From the NCBI RefSeq assembly GCF_000474745.1, contig NZ_ASJR01000013.1:18669-82668 (forward strand): a DNA stretch of 64,000 bases, read 5' to 3'. The notes under the pieces are model-generated. The model was not told where the DNA came from, searched no databases, and was given only the letters and a program-made list of their open reading frames with translations. The position numbers were made by a program, and so were the translations under genes. This document shows positions 47,150-56,281 of the stretch, piece by piece; the stretch's first letter is position 1; each line of letters begins with the position of its first letter. The stretch is from Chitinivibrio alkaliphilus ACht1 (lineage in GTDB: Bacteria > Fibrobacterota > Chitinivibrionia > Chitinivibrionales > Chitinivibrionaceae).

Positions 47150-48831
47150 TGTTACGTTCTTTACAGGTGAAAAATCTTGCCCTGATACAGAATATTTCCA
47201 TAGAGCTTACGGGTGGGTTTTCTGTATTCACCGGTGAAACGGGGGCAGGAAAATCTATTCTCATGGGCGCCATAGACCTCCTTCTTGGGGGACGGGCTTC
47301 GTCAACAAGTGTTCGTAGTGGTGAAGAAAAAGCGGAGGTAACCGGGGTGTTTTTTCTTCCCCAGGCTTCCCGTGATATTGGTGTTCTCCTCGAACGTGAA
47401 GAGATCCCCTTAGATGAGGGTGAACTCTTGATCCGCCGTATTATTCGCAAGAATGGGAGAAACCGAGTTTTGATAAATGCTGTGGAAGTTCCCCTGCATA
47501 CATTGAAACAGCTCGGGAATCTTCTCTTTGATCTCCATGGGCAGCATGATCATCAAGCCCTTCTTGCGGAAGATGCGGCGGTACGTATAATTGACCGTTT
47601 TTCACGGGTGGTTCCTTGTACACAGACCTATGCCACTGCGTGGAAAGAGTATTCCCGCGCACGCGCCGCCGTGGATGAACATCGGCGTACCATTGCGCTG
47701 TTGGAAGAGAAAAAGGAGTTTCTCCAGTTTAAATATGAAGAAATTGAGAAATTGTCCTTGCAGGATGGAGAGCTTGATGCCCTGAAAGATGAGTACCAAC
47801 GTGTATCTTCTGTTCATGAGCGCAGTGCTGCGGCTGGACGAATTGAAAAAATTATCAGTGATAGCCCCGATGGGCAGGGAATCAGCAGTTTAATTGGTGA
47901 GCTGGAACATGCCATGCGTGATTTATGTCGATATGATGCATCTTTTTCCCAATGGCTGGATTCTATTGGCGATACGCTTTCGGTGTATAATGATCTGAGC
48001 GCAACAATCTCTTCATATGTCCATGATATTCATGATGATTGCAGCCCATACCGCACAGACGAGCTGAACAGCAGAATCAGTGCAATTCAACGATTGATGA
48101 AGAAGCATAAATGCGATTATCCCGGGCTTTTAGAAAAGCGCCATGCCTTGGCCGAAGAACTTGCATCCATTGAGAACGCGCAGTCTGATGAAACTGAATT
48201 GAAAAAGGCCCTTGAGAAAAGTCGTGCTGTCCTGTGCCAGCATGGAAAAACCTTAGATGCCGCTCGACGTGCCACTTCGACAGAGCTTGATGCCGGTATT
48301 ACCGAAAAAATGGCTTTTCTGGGTTTTGCTGGCGGAGCGTTTAAGACTGTGTTTACCACTCATGAGCATCCACAGGAGACGGGAATTGCCACGCCCCGCT
48401 TTCTCGTTCGTACCAATAAGGGAGAACCCTTTACGGAGCTGTCTCATACAGCTTCGGGTGGTGAGATATCCCGAATTATGCTTGCCATAAAGAGTATTTT
48501 AGCAGAGGATGACCCCGTCCCTATTCTTGTATTTGATGAAATAGACACGGGAGTTGGTGGTAAAATAGCCGTGGGGATTGGACGGGAAATGCGAAGTCTT
48601 TCGCGCTCTCATCAGCTGTTTGTAATCTCTCATCTTCAGCAAATTGCAGTGCAGGCAGATTCACATTACTCCGTATATAAACGGGAACAGGACGGGCGCA
48701 TAATCACGGAAATTACTCGTCTTTCCCCAGAGGGGCGGGTAGAAGAAGTGGCACGAATGCTTGGGGATGATCATTCAGCGCAATCCTTGGAGCATGCCCG
48801 CACCCTTCTTGCAGCAGCAGAATCAGCCTAA
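47149..48831 (+). CDS. recN: DNA repair protein RecN
   Basis: 560 residues, an SMC-like ATPase. Walker A is FTGETGAGKSILM. Two coiled-coil segments (about 155-230 and 330-385) flank the middle. The signature SHTASGGEISRIMLAIKSIL and Walker B PILVFDEIDTGVGG close the head. It acts in double-strand break repair. Last gene of tyrA-nadK-recN; its end overlaps the glycosyltransferase gene by nine bases. Confidence 0.96.
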   Translation: MLRSLQVKNLALIQNISIELTGGFSVFTGETGAGKSILMGAIDLLLGGRASSTSVRSGEEKAEVTGVFFLPQASRDIGVLLEREEIPLDEGELLIRRIIRKNGRNRVLINAVEVPLHTLKQLGNLLFDLHGQHDHQALLAEDAAVRIIDRFSRVVPCTQTYATAWKEYSRARAAVDEHRRTIALLEEKKEFLQFKYEEIEKLSLQDGELDALKDEYQRVSSVHERSAAAGRIEKIISDSPDGQGISSLIGELEHAMRDLCRYDASFSQWLDSIGDTLSVYNDLSATISSYVHDIHDDCSPYRTDELNSRISAIQRLMKKHKCDYPGLLEKRHALAEELASIENAQSDETELKKALEKSRAVLCQHGKTLDAARRATSTELDAGITEKMAFLGFAGGAFKTVFTTHEHPQETGIATPRFLVRTNKGEPFTELSHTASGGEISRIMLAIKSILAEDDPVPILVFDEIDTGVGGKIAVGIGREMRSLSRSHQLFVISHLQQIAVQADSHYSVYKREQDGRIITEITRLSPEGRVEEVARMLGDDHSAQSLEHARTLLAAAESA

Positions 48832-49854
48832 GAGATCGCCGTAGAGAGCTGCCGTTTCACGACCAACCTGTTCCCAGGTAAACCGAGAAAGTATGGTGTC
48901 TGCCATGGATGCTTTGGGAGAACGAAGAGCTTGTTCGATTGCTGTTCTGATACTTCGAATGCTTCGTGGATTACAGTAATATGCCCCTTCGCCGAAGTAG
49001 TATCGTGTTCCTCCATAGGGGGTGGTGACAATTGTTGCTCCTGTACTTGCTGCCTCCAGAGAAGCAATCCCCGGTGTTTCTAAGGCAGAGGGAAGGGCAA
49101 ATACCCGTGCTGCTGCATAGGCAGAGGCAAGGAGTGGATCTGAGTTATCCAGAGGACCAAGTAGATTGATATGAGGAGCATTTTGAGCTATTTCCTGACA
49201 CGCTTTCCCGTAGGCATTATGGTAGATAGGGCCAATAATATAGACGGGGTGTGAAAGCGGAGCTACCGCCTTAAGTAGATTAAGCATATTTTTTCGTACA
49301 TATCCGATATTTCCAACGGAAAGAATGGGTTCAATCATGCCATATTTTTGTTGAAACAGCTCTGGGGTAGCATGAGAGAAATGGGGAGATACACCATTGG
49401 GAACAATACGTATTCGTTCGTGTGATATGGCACATATCTTTGCAATAAGGCGTGCTTCTTCATCGGTATTGGGAAGAATTGCATCTGCCATGCGGCAAAT
49501 CTCTTTCAGGAAGAAGAAGGAGCTTACAACCCCAGAGGAGATCTTCTGAATGAGACGGGTACCGAGCAGTTCTGCCTGAATAAGCCAGGCAGGATGAAGA
49601 GAAAAAAAGACCGGTGATACCACGAGGGGAATATTTCGGGAGCGTACAAAAAGAGCCATATCGTAGGTTTCACGATTGGCACAGAAAATATGTACTGCCG
49701 AGATGCTTTCCCAATCATACTGCTTCCAGGGGTTGTAGGGTTCTACGGAATATTCCGAGGTAGAAAGGGCCGCTACGGTTTCTCGGGCTTGATGGTACAA
49801 TCCACCTCCCACTGCACCTGATACAACAGGAAGCACAGCTAGAATTTTCTTCAT
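48823..49854 (-). CDS. glycosyltransferase, GT4-like
   Basis: 343 residues. A GT-B fold with VVSGAVGGGLYHQA near the N-terminus, RIRIVPNGVSPHFS and ILSVGNIGYVRKNMLNLLKA in the middle and ALPSALETPGIASLEAASTG, the usual late E-x7-E-type donor site. It probably moves a nucleotide-sugar unit onto a cell-surface glycan. ATG 49854 has GGAG upstream, and its start overlaps the preceding gene's stop (ATGA). Confidence 0.85.
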   Translation of the reverse strand: MKKILAVLPVVSGAVGGGLYHQARETVAALSTSEYSVEPYNPWKQYDWESISAVHIFCANRETYDMALFVRSRNIPLVVSPVFFSLHPAWLIQAELLGTRLIQKISSGVVSSFFFLKEICRMADAILPNTDEEARLIAKICAISHERIRIVPNGVSPHFSHATPELFQQKYGMIEPILSVGNIGYVRKNMLNLLKAVAPLSHPVYIIGPIYHNAYGKACQEIAQNAPHINLLGPLDNSDPLLASAYAAARVFALPSALETPGIASLEAASTGATIVTTPYGGTRYYFGEGAYYCNPRSIRSIRTAIEQALRSPKASMADTILSRFTWEQVGRETAALYGDLLG

Positions 49855-51311
49855 TTTTCTCTCCAGAATAGTCGGTTGATACACATGTTTTTTATGTGAC
49901 GTGGCGAAAGTCGATTAAGTTTTTGTATGTGTGTTGCTTCGTAGATGATTTTTTCTGTTTCAGGCAGAGATGTGTTTCTATAAAGGGGGATCCAGGAGTC
50001 ATTTGTCTCCAGCTCTCGTTCATGGTAGGTAATACGGAGAGGAAGATGTTCCGGGTTATGTATTCCCTCGTTATATACCTGTATTGTTCCGTCATGGCGT
50101 TTCTGTAAAAAAGAAAAGTAGTCTCCATAGGTGATACTTTGAGCACCTTGTTTTTCTGCATAGGTGAGGATGTCTCGTAAAAGCCCTTCTTTTCCATTTC
50201 CCGGATGTGCGTAGAGACTTATGGGTCTTTTTTGGGCACGGGCTGTTTCAATGACCTGCATGAAATAGTTGTAGATGCACGTATCGGAGACGCGGAGATG
50301 ACGAAAGCTTCCCATGCAGATAGGGTGGATGGGAAGCTGGGGAAGAAAGGAGGGAAAAAAGGCTGGAGCTGCATCATAAAGTAGGGAGAAGTCAGAGCCG
50401 TATTGAACACCTTGAGTGCGCAGGTATCGGTCCAGTTTGGGAGAGTGTATCCCGTACGGGGCGGCATATCCCTGTGGGTAGTAGCCACTACGGCGAAGTA
50501 GACGGAGTGCTTCGCCATGTTCCTGAGGGGTGGGGCGAGAGCGGTGGTGATGACAGTGAAGCCCGACTTCATCGTGAGGGCTGGCTGAAAATAGTGAGAG
50601 GAACTGTTGTTGTGACGCCGTATGTACAAACCATGTGGTCGCCAGGGAGGGGGCTATTTTTTGCCACTTTTGAATATCTTCCGCAGAAGAGTAGTCGGCG
50701 TCCATACGAAACAAAAGGGGGGGGCAGTTTTGTGGATAGAGGCTCTTTTCTATGCAAGGAGTGCCATGGATATTCCAGAGGGTTGTTAGGGCAGTACGGA
50801 ATGCCCGGGCCAATACGCCCTTACTCACGAGAGACACTTCCTCTGCGGGGAGTTTTTTCTGGGGAATGGGGAATGCTTTTCGCCATACACGTCTATCCAG
50901 GAAAAGGGTGGGGGGAATGCCCCAGAAGGCGTACGAACCCTTTCCTGACCGAGTGTGCCAGAAGAATTGCCCGTCAATTTTTCCTACCATGGCAAATAGG
51001 TCAAGTTGTTCCTGCATGGCTGCAGTGGTGTGCACAAGGGGTGAACAGGCAAGGCGTCTTCGAATTGTTTTGCCTACTCGTCCATATTTTCCATGAGTAG
51101 CACAACAGATAAGGATTCCTCCCTGCTTTACATAGGAATGCAAGGCCGTATCTATGTCTGTACTTGGATGTATAAGAGCCTGGTATCTTTCATAGGGGGG
51201 AGATGCCGTAGCGTGAATCAATCCAAGGGAGTCAAGGAGTGGGGCAAGACCGCGGGGGTAGGTCGTAACCCCCACGGGTATTACGGGAGCACTTCCTGAA
51301 TGCGTGTACAC
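49851..51311 (-). CDS. polysaccharide deacetylase (NodB)-like protein with extra N-terminal domain
   Basis: 486 residues. Residues 1 to about 190 form an unassigned domain. The NodB-like part then follows, with FRMDADYS (metal Asp pair), EVGLHCHHHRSRP (His cluster), YAAPYGIHSP and SLYAHPGNGKEG. It may remove N-acetyl groups from a glycan. GTG 51311 has GAGGAGG five bases upstream. It overlaps the glycosyltransferase gene upstream by 31 bases and the next one by four, so the three genes are coupled. Confidence 0.72.
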   Translation of the reverse strand: MYTHSGSAPVIPVGVTTYPRGLAPLLDSLGLIHATASPPYERYQALIHPSTDIDTALHSYVKQGGILICCATHGKYGRVGKTIRRRLACSPLVHTTAAMQEQLDLFAMVGKIDGQFFWHTRSGKGSYAFWGIPPTLFLDRRVWRKAFPIPQKKLPAEEVSLVSKGVLARAFRTALTTLWNIHGTPCIEKSLYPQNCPPLLFRMDADYSSAEDIQKWQKIAPSLATTWFVHTASQQQFLSLFSASPHDEVGLHCHHHRSRPTPQEHGEALRLLRRSGYYPQGYAAPYGIHSPKLDRYLRTQGVQYGSDFSLLYDAAPAFFPSFLPQLPIHPICMGSFRHLRVSDTCIYNYFMQVIETARAQKRPISLYAHPGNGKEGLLRDILTYAEKQGAQSITYGDYFSFLQKRHDGTIQVYNEGIHNPEHLPLRITYHERELETNDSWIPLYRNTSLPETEKIIYEATHIQKLNRLSPRHIKNMCINRLFWREK

Positions 51312-52231
51312 AGGTCCTCCTCATCAGTGAAAAGAATGTCTTCATTTGATATTTGGTGGGCCATGGGCAAGTCTGCCCTGACAAGGCATGGACGTTGATA
51401 GCTTTTTGCGAGAATAAAGGAGCCGGAAGAAAGAATTTTGGAAAAATTAAAGAGAATGTAATCTGCACTTGAAAACAGTATTTGCTCTTCCTCGGAGCTA
51501 ATAAATCGTGGAATTATGGTTGTATTACCCCCCCTTTCTGCGATACTGCAAAGGGTTCTATAATAGGCGGGGTCTTTTACCTTACCTGCAATAATGAGAT
51601 GAACAAATCTGTGGTTTTGCAGGCATGAAACTACGGGGAGTATGCCTTTGTAGGGTGCAATATAGCCATACATAAGTATGAGGAGTTTTCCCCTTGGTAT
51701 GGGTGATGTAAGGAGAGACGTAAGCAGATGCCGGGCTGTTTCCTGGGCAAGTGGCTCTACGGGATATGCAGGATGGGGACAGAGTGCTATGTGTGAAGAA
51801 GGTATAGAAAACAGGTGCGACACCTCTTTTCGTGCCTCCTCTGTATGCACAACAAGGCGGGAAACTCTGTGTGCCGCATACTTCCTGAGCAAATAGTTTG
51901 CCCTGCGATATTTTCCTTCATGGGGTTCACTGTTATGTACCGTCCAGATTATTTTTCCTCCCCGGTGTACAAAAAGGATAAGCGGAAGTACCTTAATGCA
52001 AAGCTTTATCAGCCCTGTAAGAGAGGCAAAAGAGAGCCAATGATAGTGCATAATGGTGGTTTGAGGAGAGCAGAGGTAACGCGGAAAGAGTGGGTTTGCA
52101 CTGTATACGGGCAGGGTGGTTTGAGCATAGAGTAGAGAAAGATAGGGGTTATGACGACTTGATTTTTCTATGTGTGGATACACATATACTTTTTCCACCG
52201 CTGGAAGAACCGAACGAAAGATTCTTTCCAT
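51281..52231 (-). CDS. glycosyltransferase, GT4/GumK-like
   Basis: 316 residues. IMHYHWLSFAS and GGKIIWTVHNSEPHEGKY in the N-terminal half and LILMYGYIAPYKGILPVVSC, IIAGKVKDPAYYRTL and DYILFNFSKILSSGSFILA in the C-terminal half fit a GT-B glycosyltransferase. The typical EGxP donor site is replaced by a SSGS segment. ATG 52231 has AGGAGG five bases upstream. The AEC transporter ends 17 bases before it. Confidence 0.8.
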   Translation of the reverse strand: MERIFRSVLPAVEKVYVYPHIEKSSRHNPYLSLLYAQTTLPVYSANPLFPRYLCSPQTTIMHYHWLSFASLTGLIKLCIKVLPLILFVHRGGKIIWTVHNSEPHEGKYRRANYLLRKYAAHRVSRLVVHTEEARKEVSHLFSIPSSHIALCPHPAYPVEPLAQETARHLLTSLLTSPIPRGKLLILMYGYIAPYKGILPVVSCLQNHRFVHLIIAGKVKDPAYYRTLCSIAERGGNTTIIPRFISSEEEQILFSSADYILFNFSKILSSGSFILAKSYQRPCLVRADLPMAHQISNEDILFTDEEDLCTRIQEVLP

Positions 52232-52248
52232 TGTTTCCTCCTGTGGTT

Positions 52249-53241
52249 TCACAAGACAAGATATAACCAAAAGGGGATGGTAAAAATAGAAAGTGCCGTA
52301 GAGAGTACCAGATACGAGGCAATGAAGTCTCGTTCAACTCCCAGACGGTCTGAGATAATATAATTTGCAACGGCTCCGGGAACCGCATTCAGCAGAATGA
52401 GTATCACGTATGTGTCGTGGGACAGGTCGGGAAAGAAGGCGGGGACGGTTAAAAACAGAACCAGGGGAGCTCCCACAAGCTTTGCTCCCACTGCAAGGGC
52501 AAGGAGGCCTTTTTCAGAAGTGATTTCTTCAATTTTTAGATTACTCCCTACTAAAATAAGGGCAAGGGGAAGGCCAAGCGACCCAAGAAGGTCGGCCGAA
52601 GCTATCAGTATCGCAAAGAGTTCGGAAAAAACACGGGGAATAGTGAGAGCAGCGGTGAGGCTGGGGCGTATCCACGCCAGAAAAGAGCTTATCACAAGGG
52701 TGATAATCACGGGGTTGAAAAATGTTTTCACCGCCTCAGCTTTCATTTCCTCTGCTGATTCCTCCGTATGGGTGTGTTGGGATCGATATATGAGGAGCAT
52801 GGCTGAAAGAATATAGAATGGTACGGTAAATCCATTGATAACAGCGGCAGTTGCCAACCCCGTGGATGCTCCTACGGCATTTATGGCGAGGGGGAACCCC
52901 ATATAGCCGTTATTGCCCCAATATGAGCTATAGGTGAGGGCTGCTTGTTTTGTCGGTGTAGCCCGAATTATACGGCCACAGATGTATATCATTGGTCCGA
53001 GAATTAGTATGGGAAGAGTAGCAAGAAAAAAGAGCTCCCATGAGAACAGGTCACTGCTGTCGGTTTTCATAAAGGAGGAGAAGATGAGGGCAGGAAGAGC
53101 AATATAGTACGTGAGTTTTCCCATGCCTGCTTTTGCCGTACTGGAAATAAACTCTTTTCTGAAAAGGGCGTATCCCACGAGAGCAATTGAAAATACTGGG
53201 ACGGTAATTTGGGCTATTTCATATACTCGTTGGATAAACAT
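52249..53241 (-). CDS. AEC-family (auxin efflux carrier-like) transporter
   Basis: 330 residues with about ten membrane helices. The first part has PVFSIALVGYALFRKEFIS and the conserved SSYWGNNGYMGFPLAINAVG. The second half ends with LNAVPGAVANYIISDRLGV. AEC proteins export or import small organic anions such as malate. Its place before two glycosyltransferases suggests co-expression rather than shared function. Substrate unknown. Confidence 0.85.
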   Translation of the reverse strand: MFIQRVYEIAQITVPVFSIALVGYALFRKEFISSTAKAGMGKLTYYIALPALIFSSFMKTDSSDLFSWELFFLATLPILILGPMIYICGRIIRATPTKQAALTYSSYWGNNGYMGFPLAINAVGASTGLATAAVINGFTVPFYILSAMLLIYRSQHTHTEESAEEMKAEAVKTFFNPVIITLVISSFLAWIRPSLTAALTIPRVFSELFAILIASADLLGSLGLPLALILVGSNLKIEEITSEKGLLALAVGAKLVGAPLVLFLTVPAFFPDLSHDTYVILILLNAVPGAVANYIISDRLGVERDFIASYLVLSTALSIFTIPFWLYLVL

Positions 53242-53277
53242 TATTCCTCCACGGTATAAAAATAGCTTATGATTAAC

Positions 53278-54450
53278 TTAAGAAGAGGATGAACTGGGAG
53301 GATAAAACCTTTTTTTCAAGAGCTCACGGACCTCCGGATAAAAGCGAGGCGTAAACCACTCCTTGTTTTCAATCCCCTGTCCTGTTTCTAATTTGAGTTC
53401 CGTAAAGAGGCGATGAATATAGGGGTACCATTCCAGTTTTACGGGGCTTTGCCAGTGCACAAGTAGCTCCATAAATAATGCTTCCGGTGTGGGGTAGAGA
53501 TGATGTAAGGTTCCTTGAGGGGGAGAATCGTAGGGGCCTTGTATCCACGGCAGTATTTTTGTAATAGCCTCAGGAAGTCCCCAGCGGTTAGCACAGCTCT
53601 GCCACGCATCCCAGGGCGATTCGGTGCCGAAAAGGTATTTTGCCGCCACTGAGAGCAAGAAGCAGTCGGTATGAAACAGGCCCGTGCCGTTTATCAATAC
53701 TCCTGCCGTTGTTTCGGTAATACACGTTCTGTCTCGGTGTGTATATGGACCAATAAACAGGCGATTCGGGGTGTAATCATTGCAGTAATAATTGTCCCAT
53801 ATGAGAAGGTCTGTGCCGAAATGGTGTATGGGGTAGTGTAGGCTTTCGTTGGTAATAGCGGGGGTTATGGTATGTTCTCCTGTCCATAAAAGAGTTACTC
53901 CAGAGGGAAGTTCACTACTGAGAATCCGGATATACTCGTGGGCTTCCTCTCCTTTGAGAAGTTGTGTTGTGTAAATTGTGGGACAGAAGAGAAAGGGAAT
54001 GGTGGGAAAGGCGATACGGAGCTCGTGGAGTATTTCCAATTGAGCTTGTGCAGCATTTCCGTAGCGCTCATATTCCTCTTCCCGAAGGGAAAGGCTGATA
54101 TCATCAAAAAGCAGTGCAATAGTACGGGCTCCATCTTCACAAAACTCAGCCACTCGTCGTCGTAGGATGTCTCGTTGGGATGGGCTGTTGTATTGGAGGC
54201 TCAGTCCTGGAGCAATAGCCGGAATTACTTGGACGCCTTGTTGAGCACCTCGTCTCATTGTTTCACCCATGGCCGCGCGATATTCCCGGGGTGGGGTTGC
54301 AGTCCAGTTGAGGCGGTGGAACGGGTCTTCCTTTGGCGCATAGACATAGGCTGTATATCCTTCTTTGGCAAGGTGATCTATGAGATCACCGCGCTCAGTG
54401 TGAGAAAGGAGACGCCCATAATACCCTTCAATATATCCTATTACTTTCAT
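53278..54450 (-). CDS. GH84-like beta-N-acetylglucosaminidase, no signal peptide
   Basis: 390 residues matching the GH84 (O-GlcNAcase/NagJ) catalytic domain: GYIEGYYGRLLSHTERGDLI, YAPKEDPFHRLNW and the catalytic pair Asp116-Asp117 in IALLFDDISLSL, then LLIWDNYYCNDY. It starts directly with the catalytic domain, with no signal peptide or binding modules, so it should be cytoplasmic. It would remove beta-linked N-acetylglucosamine from proteins or glycans. Its ATG overlaps the methyltransferase stop (ATGA). Confidence 0.85.
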   Translation of the reverse strand: MKVIGYIEGYYGRLLSHTERGDLIDHLAKEGYTAYVYAPKEDPFHRLNWTATPPREYRAAMGETMRRGAQQGVQVIPAIAPGLSLQYNSPSQRDILRRRVAEFCEDGARTIALLFDDISLSLREEEYERYGNAAQAQLEILHELRIAFPTIPFLFCPTIYTTQLLKGEEAHEYIRILSSELPSGVTLLWTGEHTITPAITNESLHYPIHHFGTDLLIWDNYYCNDYTPNRLFIGPYTHRDRTCITETTAGVLINGTGLFHTDCFLLSVAAKYLFGTESPWDAWQSCANRWGLPEAITKILPWIQGPYDSPPQGTLHHLYPTPEALFMELLVHWQSPVKLEWYPYIHRLFTELKLETGQGIENKEWFTPRFYPEVRELLKKRFYPPSSSSS

Positions 54451-55088
54451 GGGGTTTTTCCCTGTTGTATGGTGAGTAAAAACACTTCTCCCGGGCTTGT
54501 TGTTTTTGCATAGGAACTCCGTGTGTACCGAAGATCAAGCCCTTGGAGAGTTTGTTCAACTGCCTTAAGTTGCGGTCGTCCCGGATCGAAAATGTAGGCC
54601 CTTCCCTGGGGCGACAAATGTCTTTGTATAAACTGCAGAACAGGAGATATCCACCGTGCTTCATAGAGAATATCAACTCCGATAATGGCATCAAAGGTGT
54701 GGGCAAAACAGGAATGCCGCCAATCACAGGCTACAACATGTCCGGAGACGCGGTTTTTCTCCATGTTCTGTTGTGTTACACGGCACGATTCTGGGGCGTA
54801 ATCCGTAGCAACAACGCGGTGGCCCAGATACGCTAAATAGGTTGCAAGGATCCCTAAACCAGCTCCCAGCTCACAAAGGTGTGTTGGTTTTTTCAGTAGA
54901 GCAGGCAGCTCACGTAGCGCAACATCTGCAGAGGGCCAATGGTCAACCCAGTAGGGGATAAATTCATCCCTGTCTAACTCTTCCATGATCGCCTCTTCAA
55001 TAATCGTATCGGGATCTTTGGGAGTAAGAAACGTAAAGGGTTTGTCGGCTATCCGTCGTGTGGTCTCTGTAAGTTCTATGGGTGGCAT
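54447..55088 (-). CDS. class I SAM methyltransferase, METTL/Methyltransf_16-like
   Basis: 213 residues. IPYWVDHWPSADVALRELP and CELGAGLGILATYLAYLGHRV (motif I), then VVATDYAPES and DAIIGVDILYEARWISPVL. The YW-x-WPSA N-terminus is typical of small protein-lysine methyltransferases of the METTL21/EEF2KMT kind. Target unknown. It is upstream of and overlaps the GH84 gene, so the two are probably translated together. Confidence 0.75.
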   Translation of the reverse strand: MPPIELTETTRRIADKPFTFLTPKDPDTIIEEAIMEELDRDEFIPYWVDHWPSADVALRELPALLKKPTHLCELGAGLGILATYLAYLGHRVVATDYAPESCRVTQQNMEKNRVSGHVVACDWRHSCFAHTFDAIIGVDILYEARWISPVLQFIQRHLSPQGRAYIFDPGRPQLKAVEQTLQGLDLRYTRSSYAKTTSPGEVFLLTIQQGKTP

Positions 55089-55099
55089 AGTAAAAAATC

Positions 55100-55129
55100 T
55101 TGCTAAAGTAAAGATTTGTAATATATATT
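55100..55129 (+). promoter_or_regulatory. sigma70-like promoter of tRNA-Leu
   Basis: TTGCTA, 18 bases, TATATT (or 16 bases and TATATA), ending about 12 bases before the tRNA 5' end. Confidence 0.45.
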
Positions 55130-55141
55130 ATCAGCGTTGAT

Positions 55142-55226
55142 GCCGAAGTGGCGGAATTGGTAGACGCAGGAGACTCAAAATCTCCCGAAATTTACTTTCG
55201 TGCCGGTTCAAGTCCGGCCTTCGGTA
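55142..55226 (+). tRNA. tRNA-Leu (CAA)
   Basis: An 85-nt class II tRNA with a long variable arm. Acceptor arms GCCGAAG/CTTCGGT, D arm with TGGTAGAC, anticodon stem GGAGA/TCTCC with loop CTCAAAA (anticodon CAA), T arm GGTTCAAGTCC. No CCA is encoded. The stop of the convergent DUF4388 gene lies only three bases downstream. Confidence 0.95.
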
Positions 55227-55228
55227 TT

Positions 55229-56281
55229 TCACTCTTCCACATACTGCTTTTCATTTCGCTCAATAATCCCTGTTGTTTGTAGTTTTTTCGGCGAAACCAC
55301 ATCTCCGGTGCTTTTCAGCACTATTTTACCTGTTTGTATACGCAGGTCTCTTTCACGTATCCGGTTTTGTTGTAATAAGTGGTATGCTTGGGTGCGATGA
55401 GCATGCATTTTTTCGGTGTTTGTATAGTGTATACCCACCAAGAGCAGGACAAGGAGTAAAACTGCAGTGGTACTTGCGGCAATAATACTTTTTCCGTTCT
55501 CCCAGAATGAAGCATCTTCTTTATGATGCGGGGTTTTCTTTATCTGTGAAGGAAGCGGAGATTTGTCAGGTTTGCTGAGAAGGGTGATATCTCCTTGACG
55601 AAGAGCTTCGTCAATGGCTGTGTACACATGAAAGGATGAAAAAAAGACGCAATCACAAATATCTTGAACGGTTCGTCGCCCATTTACAAAGGAAATTACG
55701 TATTCTCGAAAATTATTGAGAGGTTGATGAATATCCCGGGGGGAAAGAGCTCGATTATTCCCAAAGAGGGTCTCCTCTGTAATTACCTCGCTAATGGTAA
55801 CCCATTCGTCGGCCCGTTTGGCTGCCTCAAGCATAATAAAGTTAGTTGGTACGACAATATTGCTAAATTGGTATCGTACAACAGTAGGCTGGGGTTCAAA
55901 GCGGTATTTTCCCCCTTCAAGAGTAAAGACCGCGCAAGCTATGTCAATAATGCCTGTTTGCATAATTGTGGTGAGCTCATTCACTGTAAGGTAGCCTTTT
56001 TTGATGAGCTCTTCGGAGAGAAGGTGGTAGTTGTTGTAGTAAAGTGTGTTTAACTCCTCCATCTCTTTTTCAGAATACCCTTTTACTTGGGTAAGAAACC
56101 GATAGAGAAAGGTTTTTATATCTTCACGATTGCTTCTAATATAGATAATTTGACCGTTTTTAAAAACGATATCAACTTTTTGCTCCGAATCTACCTTGAG
56201 TATGCCGTCTTTTTGATCTTGATCTATGAGAAGGAAAATATTTGACAGATTAAAATCCGAGAGTGTTCCTTCAAGGGCCAT
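55229..56281 (-). CDS. DUF4388-domain membrane protein
   Basis: 350 residues. Residues 1 to about 130 match DUF4388 (MALEGTLSDFNLSNIFLLI, GILKVDSEQKVDIVFKNGQI). A winged-helix-like middle part follows (about 170-240). One membrane helix (about 268-288, AASTTAVLLLVLLLVGIHY) leads to a short periplasmic tail. DUF4388 proteins occur in gliding and signalling contexts in other bacteria. Its start overlaps the stop of the upstream membrane-TPR gene by one base. Confidence 0.75.
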   Translation of the reverse strand: MALEGTLSDFNLSNIFLLIDQDQKDGILKVDSEQKVDIVFKNGQIIYIRSNREDIKTFLYRFLTQVKGYSEKEMEELNTLYYNNYHLLSEELIKKGYLTVNELTTIMQTGIIDIACAVFTLEGGKYRFEPQPTVVRYQFSNIVVPTNFIMLEAAKRADEWVTISEVITEETLFGNNRALSPRDIHQPLNNFREYVISFVNGRRTVQDICDCVFFSSFHVYTAIDEALRQGDITLLSKPDKSPLPSQIKKTPHHKEDASFWENGKSIIAASTTAVLLLVLLLVGIHYTNTEKMHAHRTQAYHLLQQNRIRERDLRIQTGKIVLKSTGDVVSPKKLQTTGIIERNEKQYVEE

